64,000 bases of DNA from Sporolactobacillus laevolacticus DSM 442 (GCF_000497245.1 NZ_AWTC01000008.1:192917-256916); one strand, 5' to 3'. Numbered from the stretch's first letter, positions 35,327-44,262 are shown. Program-made: numbers and translations. Notes: generated by a model from the sequence alone, not told the origin.

Positions 35327-37204
35327 TTATGCCTGTTCTTCCTCATCCAAAAAATCACTAATTATATTTCCTTCATATAAGATGCAATAAGTGTAATCGC
35401 CTTTTGGATTATATCCTGATTTACCTGTTGCCTGTTCTCTCTGAGCTTCTTCACTTTTCGAGAAAACGCCAATACGTTGTTGAAACTTATCTTTCTCATG
35501 ATGCAGCAGCCCAAAGTCCTTTAATTGTGAAAGAAGGACTTTTTCATCGGAAAATTTAAAATCGTCCATGATTTTTCTGAACTGGTTTTTCAAGATATAA
35601 CAATAGGTTTTTCCATTTTTTATCTCTATTCTGCCCCAGATCTCATTGTTTTCAGTTGTTGGCAATATGCCCTTTTTAAAATTCTTCTGGTATTGGATGA
35701 TGTACTGTTTCAAGCTCTCATAAAAGTTCATTGCCATATCTCTTTCAGATAATGACTCTTCTTCTTGTTGAATCAACATTTTTAAAATCCCGTCACATGA
35801 TAATTCAATATCAAACGTCTTCGAGAACACTTTCGCTGCCAGAATAATGAACGAAAACTTTGTCGCAATGCGATCTCTAAGCTTACTTTCCGGAAGTTCG
35901 TTAATAATCTGTTGCTTGATCTGAACCCAAAACTGAATTAGCGAGTCCATACCTACTTCCGTCAATTTTTCAATGAAAGGCTGACACAATACGCCATAAT
36001 TTTTAAGTAATGTTTTTTGAATGGCATTTGCATTGTCTGCATCTTTAGTCCAAGGAATATTGGCAAACTCAAAGACTCGGGCTCGTAATCCAAGATTGTG
36101 ATTTAAGTGTTGAATGATTGAACTTTCCCCTGTTGTAATAATAACTGTATCCCATGAATTAGCTTTCTCTATGTCATAGCTGTTTGTCACCGGGTTATTC
36201 CTGGATAGCCTTTCTCTTGCTGTTCCTTGTGCCACCGCATAGATAAACGTACTTAGTTGATTGTGATCCATGTTGTTCATTGTCGTTTCATCAAACACCA
36301 TCGGAATACCATTGTTTCCTTCCAATAATTTGAGCATCGAATTTGGGGTTGCATTAAAAGAATGAACCAATGAATTTTCTGCTGCCACCTTTGGATTGCC
36401 AAACCCTGAAACTGCGAGCATTGCGGCTGTAGTTTTCCCAGTCGTCGAATTCCCTACTAGATGAATCAAGAGGGAATCCACGTTAATTCGATCATTCCCA
36501 CCGATTAATGAAACGATTGGAGCTGCTAATCCTGAACAGAGCATTAACTCTAAAGGAGGGTGTCCAGTAACCTCGGCTTTGATCATGTCCAGATATTCTT
36601 TCAGTGAACCCTTAGGTGCAACATCAAACCTTCCGTCATACTCTGATTGATTCACATCAATTGAAAGTGCGCTTCCACCTGTATAGGGGATGATCTGATA
36701 GTGCTTAAAAGGTGGCGATTCAGGAGAAACATCATACGCCCATCCCAGTTTCCCGTATACTGATGTTGGCTTGATCGACTGCTCAGCTATACTGATAAAT
36801 TCAATTACTTTTTGTGCTTTTTTGCCTTCCCCTAAAACATCCATTCCCAAAGCAGCTAGACGATCCATCGAACGGGGCTTAATGGTTTCTCTTGGAACAG
36901 TTTCCGTTACCCAGTCGTCATACGCCCAAAAAACAAGTTCAAGCTGAATACTTCCTGTTTCAATATTACGTAACACTCGTTTTACTCTTACAGCTCTTGC
37001 GATGGGTTTGTCTCCCTCAGTCATCAATAACAACTCTTTACCCTTCACTTTGTAAGGATAAAAAATGATCTCAGAGAATTCGCCTGAAGATTGAACTTGA
37101 TTCTGATCTGACGAAAGATCAGCATCCTTATTTTTATTTGGATCACTTAATGTGGTACTTTGTTCATTACCATTACTATTTATGTCTTGAATTTCTCCAC
37201 TCAT
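35327..37204 (-). CDS. Cch-like cassette chromosome helicase (DUF927, AAA+)
   Basis: A 625-aa protein. An N-terminal low-complexity tail precedes a DUF927-type AAA+ core: Walker A GNSTTGKTT (~255), Walker B MVFDETT (~303), sensor-like VIITTGESS, then Arg-rich GLRARVFEF. A winged-helix-like C terminus follows. In SCC elements Cch is an MCM-like helicase encoded upstream of ccr and thought to replicate the excised circle; that is known for staphylococci. It shares strand and order here. AAGGA lies 12 bases before ATG. Confidence 0.88.
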   Translation of the reverse strand: MSGEIQDINSNGNEQSTTLSDPNKNKDADLSSDQNQVQSSGEFSEIIFYPYKVKGKELLLMTEGDKPIARAVRVKRVLRNIETGSIQLELVFWAYDDWVTETVPRETIKPRSMDRLAALGMDVLGEGKKAQKVIEFISIAEQSIKPTSVYGKLGWAYDVSPESPPFKHYQIIPYTGGSALSIDVNQSEYDGRFDVAPKGSLKEYLDMIKAEVTGHPPLELMLCSGLAAPIVSLIGGNDRINVDSLLIHLVGNSTTGKTTAAMLAVSGFGNPKVAAENSLVHSFNATPNSMLKLLEGNNGIPMVFDETTMNNMDHNQLSTFIYAVAQGTARERLSRNNPVTNSYDIEKANSWDTVIITTGESSIIQHLNHNLGLRARVFEFANIPWTKDADNANAIQKTLLKNYGVLCQPFIEKLTEVGMDSLIQFWVQIKQQIINELPESKLRDRIATKFSFIILAAKVFSKTFDIELSCDGILKMLIQQEEESLSERDMAMNFYESLKQYIIQYQKNFKKGILPTTENNEIWGRIEIKNGKTYCYILKNQFRKIMDDFKFSDEKVLLSQLKDFGLLHHEKDKFQQRIGVFSKSEEAQREQATGKSGYNPKGDYTYCILYEGNIISDFLDEEEQA

Positions 37205-37235
37205 TTCAAACCATATCCTTTACAAAAATTATTAA

Positions 37236-37320
37236 GGAATCGCTGATTTCACCTGCCTCGATCGGCCTGTAGTTAATGAACTAGTCTCATTACCATAACA
37301 TTGGAGGTCTCAGCGATTCC
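37236..37320 (-). ncRNA. Structured leader/RNA or origin element upstream of the helicase gene
   Basis: A perfect 11-bp closing stem, GGAATCGCTGA (37236-37246) with TCAGCGATTCC (37310-37320). On the minus strand it encloses TAATGA/TCATTA with a 7-base loop and a GCC/GGC stem, giving a multibranch fold of 85 nt. It lies 32 bp upstream of the helicase ATG. It could be an RNA leader, or a replication-origin hairpin for the initiator helicase. Confidence 0.5.
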
Positions 37321-37415
37321 CTATTTTACTTTAATTGTTATTCACATAAGAATCGTTCATGGCCCGCTTGAATAAAATACTGAGTGCTTATCGTATTTTC
37401 GTATAGAAGGTCTTA

Positions 37416-38000
37416 TCATGAATTCGACTGCAAGTACGCCAAATGTAAACGTCGTTCTAGCCTTACAGACCTGGACAGTACCCTTAATCGCTCACACGGA
37501 CAATCACCTGTTAATGAATACACTGCTAATTTTCCCGAAGATTCTTCCAAGTCCTTAATCCGCCATTGTGATGTTCCAAAGCAAGAGCGATATCCATTAA
37601 GAAATTGAGCAAATTCTGATTTTGGGTCGCGTGACACGTTACACGAATACAAAAATTCTGGTGTTATCCCTGTGGAACTGTAATCCAAGATTGATAGGAA
37701 GAAGAAGCATTGAAATTCCGTTCCTTTGCTGCCCTGCACTTTTTTCATATAGGCACGCTTCAGGGTAAAATCATAAACGCCTGGTGACAATAATGGTGTC
37801 TTTCTGACCTGAATACTCTGGTCATCTGTGAATGAAAAACCCATCGGATCTTCATTTTGCCGATCTATCATTGGTGAATGGGGTATTCCGTTAATCTTTA
37901 ATGCGTACTGGTGATCCCAGTATTCAACAGGAGAAGAAAAACCAGATTGTTCTTCTTCGTCGTAAGCGTCCGGCAATGATTCTATTCTCATTAATGTCAT
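37416..38000 (-). CDS. Hypothetical, possible ssDNA-binding accessory (DUF669-like)
   Basis: 194 aa. The centre (LSPGVYDFTLKRAYMKKVQG, then TEFQCFFFLSI) has the beta pattern of phage-type single-strand-binding or OB-fold proteins that take part in replication modules. This is a weak inference by pattern. The C terminus is Arg-rich. AGGAGG precedes ATG. It is the first upstream neighbour of the helicase gene, 211 bp away, on the same strand. Confidence 0.55.
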   Translation of the reverse strand: MTLMRIESLPDAYDEEEQSGFSSPVEYWDHQYALKINGIPHSPMIDRQNEDPMGFSFTDDQSIQVRKTPLLSPGVYDFTLKRAYMKKVQGSKGTEFQCFFFLSILDYSSTGITPEFLYSCNVSRDPKSEFAQFLNGYRSCFGTSQWRIKDLEESSGKLAVYSLTGDCPCERLRVLSRSVRLERRLHLAYLQSNS

Positions 38001-38044
38001 GATTGTGCCTCCTAAGGATTCAATTCAAGTTAATTTCCAATTGC

Positions 38045-38458
38045 TTATAAAACTTTAATGTTTGAAAAATCCAAAACTATCCTTGCTTTTCGTGTAAAGC
38101 GATAAGAAACTACTGCCTCGAATACAATACCATGCAACTTACTTAGTGAAAGCTGTCCGTGCGGCTCTTCACCAAGGATACAGTATAAAAACCAGTACAA
38201 ATTAATATTGTCATAAAGCAAATAGAATACCTTCTCGACTGTTAAACCGTCGCCAGTCAATAGTCTCAGTGTGACCTTACTCTGACCATCATACTTGCCC
38301 CACATTTCCTCCTGCCAGCATTTCATAATCATAAATTTTGTGAAACCTTCGGGAATATTTGGCCACTCAGCTTCATTTATTCCATCTGGGATTAGGCTGT
38401 CAGGATAAAAGGGGTTTTCGTTTTCTGACTCATTAAAGCGACCTACACGTAGGGACAT
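38045..38458 (-). CDS. Hypothetical 137-aa protein of the replication module
   Basis: Starts at the ATG at 38458 with a strong AGGAGGTG. Beta-rich with many Trp/Tyr (AEWPNIPEGFTKFMIMKCWQ). It resembles phage-like accessory proteins in shape but no family is certain. It lies 44 bp upstream of the previous gene and is probably the first gene of the helicase transcript. Confidence 0.6.
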   Translation of the reverse strand: MSLRVGRFNESENENPFYPDSLIPDGINEAEWPNIPEGFTKFMIMKCWQEEMWGKYDGQSKVTLRLLTGDGLTVEKVFYLLYDNINLYWFLYCILGEEPHGQLSLSKLHGIVFEAVVSYRFTRKARIVLDFSNIKVL

Positions 38459-38467
38459 AAGAAACAC

Positions 38468-39061
38468 CTCCTATCAGATAAAGAAGATTAATTAACCGAA
38501 TATTGAAAAAATATTTTTCATGATAGATCTTGAATTCAAATACTGGATTTAAAGTTTTCATTGCAATATATGATCTTCTATGGACTGCAATGGGTTACTC
38601 GGAAAAGAAATAAACTGGGAAATAATTGATTCATGTACTACTACACATAAAAATCACCTCCTTTTTTCAGTTGTCAAGGAACGGATTGAATAAAAATCAT
38701 ATTCCTAGCTAACGCAATCATAGAGCAAAGCGCTAAACTTAACGGAATAAGAATTCATCCAATTTGAGACTTATCAGAAAGAAATCGGATCCCCTAGAGC
38801 TGATCAATTCCTTCTGCAGGTACTATACAATAAAAAAACTGATCAGCCAAATAAAATTTGATAATTAAATATGGTACATTATTCGTATATAGCCCTTTTT
38901 TGAAAAATTCTCTATGCATTTATTTCAATTCTTTCGTTTTTGACACTTCAATGCTTGGTAACCAATCTCCTATGTGCTTTTCACGATTTAACCATTGATG
39001 ACCTATCCCTTACGGAGATTTTCTCCCCAAAAAATAGTTAAAAAAAATGGAGGATTCAATT
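38468..39061. other. 594-bp divergent spacer in the cassette
   Basis: AT-rich. On the minus strand at about 38640-38670, AAGGAGGTGATTTTTATG begins a 5-codon ORF (MCSST), a possible leader. GCTGATCA (38799-38806) and TGATCAGC (38840-38847) form an inverted repeat. No promoter could be fixed. Confidence 0.4.
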
Positions 39062-39652
39062 ATGAGTACAACAAATGATAAGGAAGATAACATGGCAAAA
39101 AAGACAACGAAAAAGAAATCTAAAAGGAAAACACTTGATCCTGATATACTCCGAAAGGTGTTAAATAAACATCCAATAAAAACACTTGATAATATGGTTA
39201 CTAAATTACAGGATTATGACGTTTACACAAATCGGTCAATGGTTAATAACACTTTTCATGAATTAAATATTAAATACGACGAAAATCACATTTATCACTT
39301 TCCTACAAAAAAAGAACTTGATTATCAACAAAAGTTCATTGAAAATGCTATTAAGTTAAATGAAATATTAAGTATAGACGAAGTCCACACAGTAATACTC
39401 AAAACTGATCCTGAAATAGCCCAAAGATTGGCAATTGCTATCAAGTCATTCATGGAGGATATTGTTTTGTATTATGATGTTAGACAAGATCACATCATCT
39501 TATATATAAAAGGGGAAACTAATAATTTCTTGAATATTTTCAAAAAATGCCAAGAAAGATCTAGCGAACAAATAGAATCCAACAAAATTAAACAGAAAGA
39601 AATTGAACAGAAAAAAAAAGAGAAGAAAATCAAATTGAGAAAATTACGGTGA
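39062..39652 (+). CDS. ArgR-like DNA-binding protein (divergent)
   Basis: 196 aa. After a Lys-rich tail comes a winged-helix resembling the ArgR N domain (LRKVLNKHPIKTLDNMVTKL with RSMVNNTFHELNI). An ArgR-C-like alpha/beta domain follows (VHTVILKTDPEIAQRLAIAI, DHIILYIKGETN). A long Lys/Glu coiled tail ends it. GGAGG precedes the ATG at 39062. Possible roles are a cassette regulator or a recombination accessory, as ArgR acts in Xer recombination. Identity is by pattern only. Confidence 0.5.
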   Translation: MSTTNDKEDNMAKKTTKKKSKRKTLDPDILRKVLNKHPIKTLDNMVTKLQDYDVYTNRSMVNNTFHELNIKYDENHIYHFPTKKELDYQQKFIENAIKLNEILSIDEVHTVILKTDPEIAQRLAIAIKSFMEDIVLYYDVRQDHIILYIKGETNNFLNIFKKCQERSSEQIESNKIKQKEIEQKKKEKKIKLRKLR

Positions 39653-39946
39653 AATTGGCTTCTCAACAATTTGATTTCCATCTTTTATACAAATCAAAAC
39701 GAGCGGAACGTTGGTATTCTCATCACACAGAATACCAGCGAGCCACTCGCTTTTTTCATTATATGAAAAAATATGAACGATTATCCGATCGGGGAGCTTA
39801 CTCTTTTGCTGTTTAGAAATTAGTTTGTCATCCAGTTCGTCTTTATATAAAATAATCGACTCTTCGCCAACCAAGCTTCTATCTATAATAATTCCAAACC
39901 CTTGCTGCATGAATTCAACAAAGTCATCTTTATTAAAATTGCACAA
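39644..39946 (-). CDS. Hypothetical 100-aa protein
   Basis: The start is TTG at 39946 with AGGGGG eight bases upstream. Mixed alpha/beta, no motif recognised. Its 3' end overlaps the ArgR-like gene by nine bases tail to tail. It may be an immunity or anti-restriction type small protein, but nothing proves that. Confidence 0.5.
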   Translation of the reverse strand: MCNFNKDDFVEFMQQGFGIIIDRSLVGEESIILYKDELDDKLISKQQKSKLPDRIIVHIFSYNEKSEWLAGILCDENTNVPLVLICIKDGNQIVEKPISP

Positions 39947-40478
39947 CTTCGTACCCCCTTATATTTAGATCACCGCATTGAAAAGAACAGGCGTTTTGAA
40001 TACTTCACAAGGATAAACAAGAGTTCAAGCTGCCAATGTGGCAAATGCTTATCAATGTCATCTGATTTTTGTATCCAATGAAACTACACAAGGTTTTCGC
40101 AATCTCTACATTTCAAAAAAGATTAAATAAATAGATACTCTCTTCTTGAGAACGTATGAAACAATTGCTGTAAAGCATACCTTTTTCTTCACCACCTTTA
40201 ATGATATAAGGCACGATTGTTTTGCCACTTTAAAACTTCTTCTTGAGATAGAAGCCACAGTATCAATGCTATTTCCAAATTTAAGGTTTGACTAGACAAT
40301 TAATTTATAAAATCCAAGCTTTATTTTCCATTTAATAATATAATTTTATAAAGAAATTTTGATGCGTTTTTCCTACAATAATCCCTAGCTAATTTAAATG
40401 TAATTACAATAATACATTTTCAATTTCTTTTTTTATCTAGTGATTATTCCTGTTATAAAGTAAAATCCTTATATATAA
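39947..40478. other. 532-bp AT-rich spacer
   Basis: No open frame of note and no strong hairpin between the 100-aa gene and the restriction gene promoter. Confidence 0.5.
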
Positions 40479-40546
40479 TAACCAGACAATATTGACATTT
40501 TTTCTGATTAGTTATACTATAAAACCAATAAATTAACCAGACAATA
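40479..40546 (+). promoter_or_regulatory. Promoter of the restriction gene flanked by direct repeats
   Basis: TTGACA (40492-40497), 17 bases, TACTAT (40515-40520). The 13-mer TAACCAGACAATA occurs exactly at 40479-40491 and 40534-40546, on either side of the promoter and 55 bp apart. It is probably a binding site for a regulator that loops or blocks it. Confidence 0.7.
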
Positions 40547-40556
40547 AAGGAGCGGG

Positions 40557-41471
40557 ATGATCATGGATAATCTTCTCACAGAAATTCAAAAGGTATATGA
40601 AAAGTTGTTTCAAGTTTCAATTCAAGCTCATTCAGGTGGTAAGATAAACAAGGCAATTATTGGCCAATCTCGTAGGGAGGCAATTTCTGACTCATTTGCG
40701 GAACTGCTTCAGCTATACCCAGATCTCCAACCATTCAAATTATGGCGAGAACTAGAAAAAGCACATGTTGCAAGTTTTATTAAAGAGAATATGGAAATGT
40801 CAGAACTTCCTCAGAACCCAAATGATTTTATTGACTTTCTTCTTGATAGCGATGTTTTAAAAACTTTTATGAGTGCTGAACAAAGCTGGAGACGTTCTTC
40901 TGGTGTTGCTTGGGAAAATTTTATTACGAAAAATCTGCTCCTTTCTTCTGACAAAATCAAGATTAAAATATTTACTCCAACTGAAATGAAATTACTCGTT
41001 AAGGGTGACATCATTGACGGTGGGATTTTAGCCATTCCAAAAAAACAAGAATACATTTCTTTCATAAAAAAAATTCTTGCTGAAATGAATTTTGATTTGT
41101 TTCTAGCTGAATATGTTCCTTCTTTTGAACAATGGCGGCTTTTTGGTCTAATACAGTGCAAAACATCAATACGGGATAGATTAAAAATTAATATGAAGTC
41201 AAGTGAAGAGGCAATGGAGCATAATTTGTGGTCTATAATTATTGCAATGGATTCTGACGGCTTTACTAGAAGTGGACAATATAATAGCTGTGCAAAGAAA
41301 TCATGGAACGGGTTTTACGTCCTTGATAATGCCATAAAAACGGATTCCAGTATTTTTTATGGAAATACAGAGTATATGCACGAACTTATCGGTGATCATT
41401 GTAAACAGGTTTTACAATCACTTTTAATGGACACTTCGAGCATCAATTCATCCTGGCGTCCAAAAGTTTGA
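40557..41471 (+). CDS. Type II restriction endonuclease, BsaWI-like
   Basis: 304 aa. SAEQSWRRSSGVAWENFI and DLFLAEYV...LIQCKTSIRDR match the PD-(D/E)xK-type core of the BsaWI restriction family (W^CCGGW cutters). The QCK element is the catalytic Lys region. Specificity is inferred. AAGGAG precedes ATG. It converges with the methyltransferase gene and shares a hairpin terminator. Its own promoter lies between exact direct repeats, fitting tight control of a toxic enzyme. Confidence 0.75.
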   Translation: MIMDNLLTEIQKVYEKLFQVSIQAHSGGKINKAIIGQSRREAISDSFAELLQLYPDLQPFKLWRELEKAHVASFIKENMEMSELPQNPNDFIDFLLDSDVLKTFMSAEQSWRRSSGVAWENFITKNLLLSSDKIKIKIFTPTEMKLLVKGDIIDGGILAIPKKQEYISFIKKILAEMNFDLFLAEYVPSFEQWRLFGLIQCKTSIRDRLKINMKSSEEAMEHNLWSIIIAMDSDGFTRSGQYNSCAKKSWNGFYVLDNAIKTDSSIFYGNTEYMHELIGDHCKQVLQSLLMDTSSINSSWRPKV

Positions 41472-41497
41472 TTAGTAAAAATACGAAAAAAAAATAA

Positions 41498-41540
41498 GGT
41501 CAATTAGCCCTTATAATAGAGTTAATTGACCATTTTTATT
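41498..41540 (+). terminator. Convergent terminator between restriction and methylase genes
   Basis: GGTCAATTA (41498-41506) pairs with TAATTGACC (41523-41531), followed by ATTTTTATTTTT. Confidence 0.7.
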
Positions 41541-43019
41541 TTTGTAATACCCATCTTCCGCAAACGAAATATTTCCTGTTAATAAATCACTCATTGTATA
41601 TTTTTCAAAAACTTTATCTCGAATTATTTCAAGAATTGATATTTCATTTTGAATAATCCACTGAACACATGCTTTTCTTTGCTCTGATGTATCTATTTTT
41701 AATGGTTTACTCAACAGATTTCTCTTAATTTCGTTAGCTAATGCAGTGGCTAATAACGGAGGAACAGCATCTCCTATTTGTTGATAAATATCCCGTCCAT
41801 TTCCTATATCTGCATCGGTTGCCTTATATGGTTTTTGATTTTTGCCCTTTATAATATACCAATCGGGAAATCCTTGTAATCTGGCAGCTTCACGAGCAGT
41901 AAGGTTTCGATTATACAGTGGATGAACAAATTCTTCACGAACATGTGATGTAACAGTTCTAGCAGGTTTTGAATATGGAATTCTCCGATTCTTTTGTCTA
42001 AAAGTTCCAGTTGAAATTATCTTTTTCTCAAGAAGTTCATTAAATTCTTGGAGACTAAGTTCCTCCTCCAACCTATCTCTTAATTTGCCCTGACTTTCAT
42101 CCTCTCTTAACAAACTATAACGATGTATAATTCTTTTTGTGTGATTTGGAAGAACGAAATTTCCTAATATCTCAACGTCTCGTATTGGTAATTCATTTGC
42201 ATACCCATATGATTGACTAAGACCACGGCAAAAATTAGTAAAGTCATTTTTCGGTTGATCTCCATATTCTTCACAATAATATCCAATCGTATCCTTATGC
42301 ATTACCTTTTCTTGATCCTTACCAACAATTTCATCTTGAGGCGCTGTTACCCTAGGCAAGTCTTGAAATGCTTCTTGTACTGTTTTCCATCGCGGTTCTT
42401 TATCCTGAAAAAATATAGGATTAGGAAAACTTAGGGGCAAGTCTTTATTTTTTGTTGCTAAGATAATAAGCCTTTCCCTAGTTTGTGGCGTACCATAATC
42501 TGATGCTTTAAGGATATTGCAATTGATATATTTAAAACCCTTCTCGTAAAGCTCATTCAAGATTACATGGAATATTTTTCTTTCATGCTTTCCTTCTGTG
42601 GCTTTATTGCTTAAGTCTGCCACATTTTCCATGACAAAGTACTTAGCATTTAATTCAGCCGCCACTTTTATTAATGATCTAAATAAAAAATCTCTCGGAT
42701 CACCAACTTTTTTCTTGGGATTAGCAGAGGAAAAACTTCTACAAGGTGGTCCCCCCATCACAACGTCTACATCTTCACGCCCGGTTTTTTCTCTTACAAT
42801 CTTTTTTAATTTAACAATATCCTCTTCTGTGAATTCAGCTAAATCCTTTTTTATAACTTCTGTATCGGGAAAATTAGCAGAATAAGTTTCTATGCAATCA
42901 TCTTCATATTCATAGGCTACTACTGATTTAAAGCCCTGTAAGTGAAATCCAAGGCCAAGTCCGCCTGGACCAGAGAATAGTTCTACTATGCTTAGGACAT
43001 TGTGTTCCATATTGTTCAT
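41511..43019 (-). CDS. C5 cytosine DNA methyltransferase
   Basis: 502 aa with all main motifs. Motif I is ELFSGPGGLGLGF, IV is GGPPCRSFS with catalytic C93, VI is VMENVADL, VIII is the Arg-rich KNRR block, IX is REAARLQGFP, and X is QQIGDAVPP. It methylates cytosine to protect from the BsaWI-like enzyme; the target is probably a CCGG-type site (inference). The gene faces the restriction gene. AAGGGGA precedes ATG. A Vsr gene lies upstream on the same strand. Confidence 0.94.
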   Translation of the reverse strand: MNNMEHNVLSIVELFSGPGGLGLGFHLQGFKSVVAYEYEDDCIETYSANFPDTEVIKKDLAEFTEEDIVKLKKIVREKTGREDVDVVMGGPPCRSFSSANPKKKVGDPRDFLFRSLIKVAAELNAKYFVMENVADLSNKATEGKHERKIFHVILNELYEKGFKYINCNILKASDYGTPQTRERLIILATKNKDLPLSFPNPIFFQDKEPRWKTVQEAFQDLPRVTAPQDEIVGKDQEKVMHKDTIGYYCEEYGDQPKNDFTNFCRGLSQSYGYANELPIRDVEILGNFVLPNHTKRIIHRYSLLREDESQGKLRDRLEEELSLQEFNELLEKKIISTGTFRQKNRRIPYSKPARTVTSHVREEFVHPLYNRNLTAREAARLQGFPDWYIIKGKNQKPYKATDADIGNGRDIYQQIGDAVPPLLATALANEIKRNLLSKPLKIDTSEQRKACVQWIIQNEISILEIIRDKVFEKYTMSDLLTGNISFAEDGYYKNKNGQLTLL

Positions 43020-43381
43020 TAGTGAATTCCCCTTATAGGAAAGTATGTTCTTATTTAATTATACTTAATACAAAAAATTATACAATTCAGCGCTTTGTAT
43101 AAAAGTAATGCATAAATCATATAATAACATTCCTTCTATTAACACTCCACCACCTATAATTTGACTTCATTCCTTTTTCACTCCTCCCATAAAACCAAAA
43201 GAGCACATACATAAATTGATGTGCTTCCAAAAAATAATATATTTTTTTAATTTATTTTAATAAAACAAGAAAAATAATAACGATCACTATTAAGATTTTG
43301 CTTTAGTAATACTTACCCATTTCAATTTCCGATATTTTATCCTCAATAGTATTTATACATTCATCAAGATTTTTATTAATT

Positions 43382-43732
43382 TCAAAACCCCAAAAATGTA
43401 ACTACCCATCCCATATTTTCTAGTTCATCCGTTATCTCTTTATCTCTTTTCATATTTCGTTCGATTTTTTTTATCCAGAATTTTTCATTTGTTTTAATTC
43501 TTTTTTTCTTATTCTCCCAATTGTATCCATGAAAAAATTCACTATCACAGAATATTACAATTTTGTATTTTACCAAAACAATATCGGGTTTTCCCGGTAA
43601 TTTCTTATAATTTTTTCTATATCTATATCCTTTATGCCAAAGAGCTTTCCGCAATTTTAGTTCAATTTTTGTATCTTTTCCTTTAATATGACTCATATTA
43701 TTGTGGCGCTGTTTTTTAGTTAATGGATCCAA
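43382..43732 (-). CDS. vsr: Vsr (very short patch repair) endonuclease, frameshifted 3' end
   Basis: Readable for 116 aa (DPLTKKQRHNNMSHIKGKDT, PGKPDIVLVKYKIVIFCDSE, FFHGYNW), the family core with D in KPDIV. The frame ends at FLGF just where the canonical TFWGFE should be. Removing one T from the five-T run (43392-43396) restores TFWGFEINKNLDE... through a stop at 43303-43305. It repairs T:G mismatches that arise from 5-methylcytosine deamination and accompanies C5 methylases. Real frameshift versus sequencing error cannot be decided here. Confidence 0.85.
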   Translation of the reverse strand: MDPLTKKQRHNNMSHIKGKDTKIELKLRKALWHKGYRYRKNYKKLPGKPDIVLVKYKIVIFCDSEFFHGYNWENKKKRIKTNEKFWIKKIERNMKRDKEITDELENMGWVVTFLGF

Positions 43733-43771
43733 CTGAAAAAACCTCCATATTAAATCCTTATCTTTTTCTAA

Positions 43772-43800
43772 AAAAACCTCATTTACTTATGATACGGTTC
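43772..43800 (-). other. Right attachment site (in rlmH) of the SCC-like element
   Basis: Overlaps the rlmH 3' end. On the coding strand GAACCGTATCATAAGTAA holds the core; the terminal inverted repeat GTAAATGAGGTTTTT begins inside it and enters the cassette. Confidence 0.85.
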
Positions 43801-44262
43801 ACCCCTCATAATCTTGAACGCGCGGTAAATTTGCTCAATCAGGATCAGTCGCATGAGCTGGTGCGGGAAAGTGAATTTGGAGAAGGAGAGCTGGAAATCG
43901 GCGCGGCTTAAGACTTCATCGCTAAGTCCGTTCGATCCTCCAATGATGAAGGCGATATCGCTGTGTCCGTAGGTTGCAAGCTCCCTGATCTTTTCCGCGA
44001 AATCTTCTGATGGCATCTGTTTGCCTTTGATGGCGAGCGCGATTACATAGGCATTCGCAGGCAACTTTTTCAGCAGCCGTTCGCCTTCTGCCTGCTTTAC
44101 TTGTTCAACCTCCGCCGCAGATAAATTTTCAGGCGCTTTTTCATCCGGAACCTCAATAATCGTCACTTTTGCATACGGTCCCAGCCGTTTTGCGTACTCC
44201 CCGATTCCTTGTATAAAATATTTTTCCTTCAATTTTCCCACCGTTAAAATCGTGATATTCAC
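43783..44262 (-). CDS. rlmH: 23S rRNA (pseudouridine1915-N3)-methyltransferase
   Basis: 159 aa, a SPOUT-fold enzyme that methylates pseudouridine 1915 of 23S r[12 protein letters not shown] and the C-terminal [20 protein letters not shown] are the family hallmarks. Length is full. Its 3' end is the target of the SCC-like element, and the insertion preserves the last codons and the stop. Upstream lies a DnaA-box cluster, as known for the B. subtilis orthologue yydA. Confidence 0.97.
   Translation of the reverse strand: MNITILTVGKLKEKYFIQGIGEYAKRLGPYAKVTIIEVPDEKAPENLSAAEVEQVKQAEGERLLKKLPANAYVIALAIKGKQMPSEDFAEKIRELATYGHSDIAFIIGGSNGLSDEVLSRADFQLSFSKFTFPHQLMRLILIEQIYRAFKIMRGEPYHK

Larger units (their letters stand above)
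23729..43800. mobile_element. SCC-like cassette integrated at the 3' end of rlmH
   Basis: An 18-bp perfect direct repeat (TTACTTATGATACGGTTC) flanks 20 kb. The right copy contains the rlmH stop codon, so rlmH stays intact. In staphylococci SCC elements use exactly this target, with the same TATCATAA core in rlmH/orfX. Imperfect terminal inverted repeats GTAAGTGAGGTTTTT (23759-23773) and its GTAAATGAGG version (43772-43786) match 14/15. Inside are a Cch-like helicase and a large serine recombinase in the canonical order. Cargo includes a restriction-modification-Vsr system and other defence-like genes. Base composition is visibly AT-richer than the flanks. Confidence 0.88.

Noticed and set aside
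38939..38975. TTGACA promoter for the ArgR-like gene
   Set aside because: No acceptable -10 at 16-18 bp.
23729..43800. Prophage or ICE
   Set aside because: No capsid, tail, terminase, relaxase or type IV secretion genes; helicase plus recombinase and the rlmH site fit an SCC instead.
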